In this document: in pieces, positions 30,001 through 39,000 of the stretch
How the letters are laid out: every line of letters starts with the position of its first letter
Numbering within the stretch: position 1 is the first letter of the stretch
Assembly: GCF_000429025.1 (NCBI RefSeq)
Contig: NZ_AUBB01000030.1
Coordinates: 1 to 64,000 of the forward strand
Direction: 5' to 3'
Length of the DNA stretch: 64,000 nt
Source of the DNA: Actinospineispora spinosispora DSM 44797
GTDB taxonomy: Bacteria > Actinomycetota > Actinomycetes > Mycobacteriales > Pseudonocardiaceae
Position numbers and translations under genes: made by a program
Notes under the pieces: generated by a model
What the model saw: the letters and a program-made list of their open reading frames with translations, nothing else
Database searches by the model: none
Told to the model about the DNA's origin: nothing

Positions 30001-33000
30001 GAGCGTGGCCACCTGGCTGTCGGTCGGAGTACAGGACTGGTTGGTGTTGTCGATGCCGGGGGGTGGCCCGGTCGCGCTCGGCGTGGTGGGGATGGCGTTG
30101 GCAGCGCCGTCGGTGGTCGCCGCCGCGGTCGCGGTGCTGTGGCGCTACGCCGGCAACCCCGCTCGCCCCCGCGCACCACCACCCCTCACACCACCCGCCG
30201 CCGCGGACAGCACCAGCTCTGGGAGCTCCGAACTTTCCAGTCGGGCCCCGGATACCGACGAGAGCCCGTTGAGCGGTTCCACGGCGCTGACCGACACCGG
30301 TCACACCCCACTCAACGGCGGGACGCCGCTGTCGGGGGCGAGCTGGCGGGAGCGGGTCCGGTCCGCCGCGGTCACCTTGGGTCTGCTCGGCGCCGTGCTG
30401 GCGGGAGGTTCGGCCACGGCGCCGGCCGCAGTGGCGCAGAGTCCAGCACCGCGGGACCTGGTGATTGCCGAGCAGGTTTCGGCTGACCAGGGCGCGCCGG
30501 ATAGCTGGGTGCGGCTCAGTCAATGGCGCGCCCGAAATACCAGGTCGCTCGCCCTGGATCCCCATCGGGACAGCGCCTTGGCCCGGGCAGAGCCTGCCGA
30601 TATCCGCGGCGAGCTGGACGGGTTCCAGATTCGACTGGACCGGCTCGACGCGCAGCTGCCCGCGCTGGAACACCGGGACGCCGACCGAAGAGCCCACCTC
30701 TGGCTGTTGCTCACGGTCGGGGCCGCTGCCGCGGTCGGGGCGATCGGCGCCGCGGTAGGGGCCGCCATGGCCGTGGCGGCGGGAGCGCGGCGGCGGGAAC
30801 AGGTGGTATTCGCGGTGCTCGACGACCTGCGCACGGTGTTCGGCACCCTGCGTGCCGGCGACCCACCCGCACGGGATCACCCGGCGATCGCCGGGGCAAT
30901 CCCTCAGCTCAAGCGAGCGCAGGCCGGGCTGAACCGGTGGGCGTGGGCGCGACGCCGGCTGGCCGAGGAGCAGCAGACGAGTGAGTGGCTCGATCTGGCC
31001 CACCACCTGCTGAAAATGATCAACATTGCCGCGCGGGGTCGGTTCGTCCCCGCCGGCCCGAACCGGCGGATCAGTGTGGACGAATGGGACCTGGAGTTCC
31101 TGCACGCACTGGCCGAGATGGACCCGAAGTCTTCGAACGTGGAAGCTGTGCCGGCTAGAAACGCGTTGCTGGTGATACTGGATGCCCAGCACATGAACGC
31201 AGCGCCCACCTTGTCGCGGATGCGGGACTGGCAGGCCATGCTCGCAGCCGGGCACCTACCGCTCTATCGCGGCATCCATGGCGGCCGGGCGAAGGCACTG
31301 GCCCAGCAGTTCCGGACCGGACCACTGCCGTTCATCGGGCACTCCGGCTACATGGGCGGCAGCGGCAGCAACTTCTCCACCGACCCGCGAATATCGAACG
31401 CCTACGCCCTGCGCAATCTCCTCGAAATCGATAACGCCTTCCAACCCGCCCGCGGGGTGTCCTCCGAGATCAGCAAGAGCCGGACCGCAGCCATACTCAC
31501 CGGCTACCTGCACCGCGACGCGGTAGCACTGAGCTACGCCCAGGTCGACCAATGGCGCCGGGCGGATCTCGCCGAGGCGCGGAGGCGCGGTGACACCAAG
31601 TTGGCCAAGCTGCTCTTGGACATCGGTGTGTATGGGGCGCTGATCGGCGTCGACGTCATCGTCGACAAGCAGGAGGCCCCCTTCACGGTCGAGTATCTGA
31701 TACTCAACCGGGGTGCGTTGCTCATCGACGAGGCCGATTCCGGGCCTGAGTGGCCGGCGGATGACTCCGGCGATGGATGGGTCGACTGCCGTGGGTGCGG
31801 CGAGTCGCACTGGGGTAGTCACGGCGCCGCAGGCCTGCTGTTGACCCACCGCGCCGCCGACGGCGCCATCTCGGTGCTGATGCAGCTCCGCTCGGCGGCC
31901 AACCAACACGCCGGCACCTGGGGACTGCCCGGCGGCTCCCGAGGCTACCGGGAAACCACCGGCTACACCGCCGCCCGAGAAACATTCGAAGAGGCGGGCA
32001 TAGATCCCGGCCACTACACGTTCACCGGCCGGCGTCACGTCGATGACCACGGCAACTGGTCCTACACGATCGAACACGCCGAAGCCGACTCACAACTCAT
32101 CAGTCGGGCCGACGAGGAGAGCGACAAGCTGAGCTGGGTGCCCCTCGATCAGCTGCTCACCCTGCGGTTGCACCCCGGCTTGGCCGCCAACCTGCCCTCG
32201 ATCATCGAGACCCTGCTGCCCGACCACGACCCCACCGAGGACACCACATCCCCGCCGGTCGTACCGTTGAACGGCGCATCGCCAGCGTGGCCCGCCGCGC
32301 TGAACCCGGCAACGCCGGTTCGTGGTCCGCCCGCCTTCGGTGTCCCGGTCTCGCACACCCGAACCGGCGAGACGACCCAGTTGAGTGGCTCCTCGCCGAC
32401 GACTCCTCGCCGGCGGCTGATGGCGGCACTGAGTACGAAACGGGTTCGGCAGGCGCTGGTCAGTTCGGCGCTGGCCCTGTCGGTGGCGGCCGGTCTCTTC
32501 GGTTCGAGCCACATCCTCGGTTCAAGCCCTGCCGACAGTTCGAGCTCCTCGATCGGTGTGGGCCCCGAGCTCGACCCGGTCGTCCGGCAGGCGATGTTGG
32601 CGTCGGCACCCTATTTCGATAACCCCGCATTCCGTGCGACACCGGCTGACCGCCAAGCCTTCCGCGCCCAGTTCAGCGGTTACGAAGAAGTCGCCGCCCG
32701 TATCCACCGCGTTCGTGAGCAGCGTCCGGAATTCAAGAATATTCCGGAGGAGGACCTCGTCGCGATTGGCGGATTTACTGGCGATCAATTCTATGGAAGG
32801 ATGAACAAGGGCCTCCGGGAGACAAACCCGGCAATCATCAAGAAGTATGATTTGCACATTCGCCTGATAACTTCAGGACTCAATCAGCTGCCGCCTTTCT
32901 ACGGGGCCACGGACAGGGTAATTAATGTACCGGCGGGAGAGCTGCCTGCGGTTCGATACCGTTACCGACCTGGACAGACTGTCCGCGAGAATCCCCCGAC

Positions 33001-36000
33001 CAGCACGAGTGCCGGAACCGGAAGTGAAGACACGCGGGCCGGGAACGTCACATACGACATTGACTCCCAGGGCGGCGGCCGGGACATCTCAGCTTTGTCG
33101 CAGTATCCCATTGAGAGGGAGATACTCTTCCCGATCGGGGACAGGTTCACGGTCAAAACACAAACCAGCGAAGACCGCGAACCGTCTGACCATAGACCTG
33201 TCCAGATCGTGCACATCACGATGGACGAGGCGCCGTCGCCACCGGCTCCCCCGGCTGGCGCCACACCGACGGCCACCCCCTCGACAGGCGCCCCACCGAT
33301 CAATGCCCCGAACCAGGTGGGTCCAGGCTCAGCGCTCCCGGCCGGTCGTCGTCGCGGGAGAACCGGCGGGCACCGCGCCGACGGCAACGGCGAGGTGGAC
33401 ATCGGGGCTGAGCGGCCCTTATCCGGGTCGTCGGCCACCAGCTATCCGGTGATCAACGGGTCGGGTCAGTCTCCCGGTAATACCCGGGCCAGCCCTCCGA
33501 ATCTGATCACCGAAACACCGCGCACCACAGCCGAGTCTGCTGTGCCTTGGATCGCGACTGAATCCGGCGCCCATTCGACGGCATCTGGCGCTCCCCGCGG
33601 TGACGTCCCGGTCGTACACATCACTGAAACCGCACTCAACGGCGATGCCCCCGACGGCGCCGCGACCAGATCGGGGGTGCCCGCGCGGGTCGGCCGCCGG
33701 CTGGGCAGGGCTGTTCTCGGAGCGGTGCTCGCGGCGGTGGTGTCCGGGTCGATCGCCGGCCCGGCGATCGCATCAACGGCTCCCGCCGGCCCGGTGGCGT
33801 CCCACTCGGTGCAGGCCGGTGCGCAAGTGCCCGCCGGGTCGGATCGGGCAGCAGATCAGGCACCGCACAGCCCAGCGACCTCGGGCGGGCAACGGGAGTT
33901 CACCGCGGCACGCTACGACCGCGCCGGCGAGGTCGCGCACGCACTGGGGGTCAGCTTCGAGGCGTTCAACGAGGCCAACATCGCGGCAGGACATGGCGGG
34001 TTCACCAGCCCCGACGATCAGATCGGTGGCCGACGGGTCGTTGCACCGGCAGAGTGGAACGGGGTCTGGCTGGCCCTGCCAGGCGACTCGTACTGGCGGA
34101 TCTACGTCGAGCGGTTCGGTGATCTGCGCGGTTGGCAACGCGCGGTGGCCGCCGATGCCACGCCGAACAACATCCGGCCGGGCGATGCACAGCACATCCA
34201 GGACGCGCCACCGCACCGGACCGGACCGAAGCAAGACCCGGGAGAGCACGCCGGGCCGAAGTCCGACCCGCTGCCGACGCCGCATATCCGAGGCCCACCC
34301 AGCGGTTGGCACACGGTCATCACAGTGGGCGCAGGCCTGCTCGCCGCGCTGGCGGGTGCGCTGGGCCTGCGGGCGCTGTGGCGCCATCGTGCCGGCATCG
34401 GCCGCCGGCCGCGGGCGCTGCCCGCACGAGCGCCTCGGTCCGAGGGTGGGCTGGGCCACCGGGTGGTGGCGGGCGTCCGACTCGGCGTATTGGCGTCGAG
34501 GGCTGTGACGCTGGCCCGGCTGTGGGCGTACGCGGATGCGTCGTCGCGGCGGTTGGAGCGGACCACGCGCCGCATCGCCGCGTCGGCGACGGCGCGGCAG
34601 TTGGGCCCGATCGCCTGGTTGGTGGAGCACAACGCGCGGATCTCCGGGCGGCGGTTGCTGGCCGGTGATCGGTGGCTGTCGGGCGAGCTGCTGGCGCAAC
34701 GGCTCGGCCACGCGCTCGGGCTGTCCACCGAGACCGCGCGCGATCTGCTCACCCGAGCCTCCGGCGTCGCGCGGGTCGGGGTGCCGTCCGAGATGACGGA
34801 GAATACGACCCTGGACCAGGCCATCGCGCTGGTCGCCGACCGGTTCGCCGAGGCGTTCCCCGAAGTGAGCAACGCCGTGGCGATGCGGGACGCGGCGCAC
34901 GCGGCGCTGCGGGCGAGTCGAGCACTGGTGGCCCGGGCACCCGGGATGTCGCACCCGAGTGCGCGGCGAGTGCTGGACCGGGCCGCGCGGGGCCGCGGTG
35001 TGGCCGGCTACTGGGTCCGCGCCGTGACCGCGCTCAGGTTGGACGTGCCGGTGACCGAACACAACCGTCGGCGCTGGCTCCCGCTGGCCTGGTCGCGGAT
35101 CGGTCTCGGCGTCGGGGTCATCGCGGTGGGCTGGGGGGTCGGCCTCGGCGCCGGTCTGGTCGTGACCGGGCTGCTGATGCTCGCGCGCCTGGCGTGGACC
35201 CACCAGACCAGGGGTCCGCCGTGGCGGGCGCTGGTGCGCGCCGTCCGCGCGAACGGCGTCCCCGCCGAGTTGTGGCTGGCCACTGGACTGGCCGCTGCCC
35301 TGCTCGGTCCGCAGGCATGGCAGCTGGTCGAGCACGGGCTGTCGGTGCTCACCGCCCCATCCCAGTACGAGGCGACCCAGCACGCATACAGCGCGGTGAA
35401 GTCGCTGCTGACCTCGGTGATCTCGGCCGGGCTGATCTACCGGTACGTACTCCGCCGACAGCTGGCCAACCTGACCTCGGGTTTGCCTGCCAGCCCACGG
35501 GCGGATGCGCTGAGTTCGATGCTGGCCGCCGGAGTGATCACCGCGAGCTACGGCCTGCTGCGGGTGTATCCACCGGCCGCGCTGTCGACCTGGGTACTGC
35601 TGATCGGGGTCGGCGGGGTCGTCGGAGTCGTCAGCGCGCTGCTGCAGAAGAAGGAGACCGGCCGAACGAAGATCAACAAGGCGGTCATCGGCGGCGTTCT
35701 CGCCGGCCCGGTCGCCGTGATGACCGCCTGGGTACTGACGGTCACCGCACCGGCGGCCGTGATCGGCTGGGCCGCGACGGTGACGATATTGGCACTGGTG
35801 TACGCGGCGCCAACGGTGACATCGGAGTATCTGAACTCATGGCTGGGGCACGTCCAGGCGCGGCGGGAGGAGCGGGCGATGGGGCGGGCGGAGGCTCGTC
35901 TGGCCACCGACCCGGAGGGAGACGGAATCACTGGCGCGGACACCAGGGAACAGCGCCGCCGAGGCTGGCGGTGGCTGGACAACCTCACCTTCTCAGCGCT

Positions 36001-39000
36001 GGATCCCCGCCTGATGCTGCGCAAGGCGGTCGATCCGATCACCGCCGGTCTGGCCTCGCTGGCGATCAACCCACCATGGCTGCACGAGGGCGACAGCCTG
36101 ACGGCGATCGCCGCGCGCTTCGCGGTGGTCGCCGGGGTGGTCTGGCTGAGCACTCGGGTCCGAGACCGCGACGAGCGCCACTCCGGCTACGACGGCTACA
36201 AAAGTAACCGCGAGATCCGCGATCCGCCCCGGCCGTCACGGTGGCGTGGGGACCAGCTGAGCCAACGGGTGAGCGCCTACCGGGTGAAGTTGGAGGAGGC
36301 GCTGACCCAGTTCGAGCTGTCCGGGCCGCTGACCGAGGACCTGGCCGAGCAGCTGGCCCAGAAGCAGTGGGACCGGACCGTCGCGGAGATCCCGCTGCCG
36401 CTCGACCCGTGGCACGACCTGCCAGAGGTTCCTGAGCTGACCACAGCATGGGCGCGGGACCAGGCCGCCGTTCGCGACCGGCAGAACCAGCACGTCCGGA
36501 TCGCCACGCTGATCCCGGGGCCGCTGGCGGCGAATCCGGAGTCGCTGGCCAGGCTCGCGCGGGCGCTGCGCGCCACCGGCAGGGAAGAGGACGGCGCCAA
36601 CGCCGAGGTCCTGGAGTTCCAGCTGATGCTCACCCAACGACTGTGGGCGAAGGCTGCGCCTCTGCTCCAGGGCAGGGGCCCGAGCGTGCCGGCCGCCGAG
36701 GTCTGGTCGACGCTGCTCGCGCCGGAAGAGCTCCCCCAGCGGATCACGCTGCGCCGTAGGTACCTGTCCCGCACCGGGCCCAAGCGCCTGCTGCTCAAGG
36801 CCATCGACCAGTACTACGCGGCACGCGATCCCGAGCATCCGCTGCGCAGGCGGGCGCTGGCGGAGCTGGGTTCGCTGCAGTTCAGACGCAAACGCGAGGA
36901 CATCCGCAAGACGCCGGACGACCCGTTCCTCGGTCCCGTCGAGCTGTTGCGCCAGCGCGCCCGCAGCGCGTCGGGCGCGGTCAAGGCCGAACAGGGTGGG
37001 CTCGCGGCCGGTCATCCCGCCGCGACCGCACGCAGGCTCACCGAGCTGGCTGAGCTGGCCGCGAGCCTGCGGCTGCAACGCTCGGGAGCCCTGCTGAACC
37101 TCGAAGCCGAGCTGAACCCGGTCAGCCGGGACGCCAGGCGAGAGCTCTGGCGCACCGCGATCGGCACTGCGACCAGGGCTTCCCCGCGCAACGGAACCTC
37201 GGCGCCGACCACACCGCTGGAGCGGCTGCTGGTGCTGGCCGGACGGCGACACCCGGCCACCGCCGCGACACTGGCCCGCGAGTACGGCGGGACCGAACGA
37301 TCGTGGTCGGACTCGCTGACCGCGTTCGCCGGTCTGACAGGGCCGAACGGTGAGACGGCAGTGACCGGTGACCCGGTCGAGGGCTATCGGCCGGGCATGG
37401 ACCTGACTCGGCGGTGGCGCGCGGCCCAAGCCCAGCTGCGGCACGCCATCCGGGCCGACCCGAGGAAACTGCCCGGCGGGGAGCTGCTCGATCCGTTGCG
37501 ACACCAGCAGCTCACCGCCGACGCAGGCGAGGCATACATCGGGCTGCTCGCCCTGTTGACCGACGGCGATCTGGCATTCCGCCGCTACCGCGACGACCTG
37601 ATCGACGACGCGGGCCTGCTGCTGCGGCGGGCGACCGGGCTGAGCTATCGGTTGCGGCACCCGGCTGGACGGGTGGGCTGGCCGCTCCCGGCTGGTTCGG
37701 GCGCTACCGGTCACAGCGTCGTCGTCGCCCGGTTCGCGGCCCGGATCCGCGATGACCTGACCGGGTATCGGCGGCTGGCCTACGTGCCTGGCCAGCGACG
37801 GCGACAACTGCGGACCGAGATCCGGTGGGTCGTCGGTGCCGACCGCCACAGCGACCGCGCCCGGCGTGCCGCCACCCTGCTCACCGCACTGGCCCCGGGC
37901 GCCGACCCGCCCGCGGCGGCTGTCGCGCTGCGGACCACGTCCCGCGCCACCCAGCTCGACGCCTACATCGCGCTCGCCGAAGCCCGCGAGCGAACCTCCC
38001 GGGCGTTGAGCACCATCGATGCGACTGCCCGGCAGGTCGAACAGACCCTGCGAGCCAGCGATCGAGCGCTTCCCCGGGTCCCCGGGGCCGATCCGCTGCC
38101 GCCCTCGGTCGAGGTCCGGCTGCGCGAGCTCACCAGCGAGCTGCACGCCGCCCGGCGAGCGCTGAACCTGCTGCGTCGAGATACTCCGCGGCGCAGCGCG
38201 ACACTGCGCGCGGCTCGCCTGCTGCTGGAGCGCAACGACAGCTACCAGGATGAAGCCTGGGACAGCTCGCTGTGGCGCGGGCTCGGCGGCTGGCGGGCGA
38301 TGGAGCATGCGGTCCGAGGGGCCGAACGTCTGATCAAGGACCACCCATCGGTGCTGGATGTCCTTGCCGACCCGCCGCCGCTCGGCCCTTCCATGGTCAT
38401 CCCGCATCCTGAGCACCGCACGCACCCCAACGGCAGCGGATCGCGCAGCGAGGCGGGTATGGCCGCCGCGAGCAGCCGAGGTCGGGGCAACCCGGCAAAC
38501 CAGGACGCCGCGACCACCGCGACCACCCCGGAGGGCGCGCGGTTCGCCCTGGTCGCCGATGGCGTGGCCAGCTACCCCTATTCACCGCAGGCCGTGCACA
38601 TCATTGCCGGCACCTTCCATGCCGAGACCATTCGCGCCGACCGCCCCGGCCGAGCCCCGGCGCGGGCACTGCTGGACGGCCACAACACCGCGGTTTCGAC
38701 CCTGATCTCCGCGCACGCGGCCGCGCACCTGGCCGCCGACCCCGACCTCAACCACGGAGCGGCGGTCTACGCCGCCGCACAGATCAGCACCGACCCCGAG
38801 GCGGGCACCACGATCGATCTGATCCACACCGGCACCGCACGGGCGTACTTCCTGCCGCTGCCCACCACTACCGGCACCGAGTCCACCACCGGCACCCAGC
38901 TGACCGCCGATCACACCCGTGCCGACATCCTGACCCGCTGGCTGGGCACCGACTACCAACCCGAACCGACCAGCACCACGTTCCGCCCCGGCGGCCCCGG

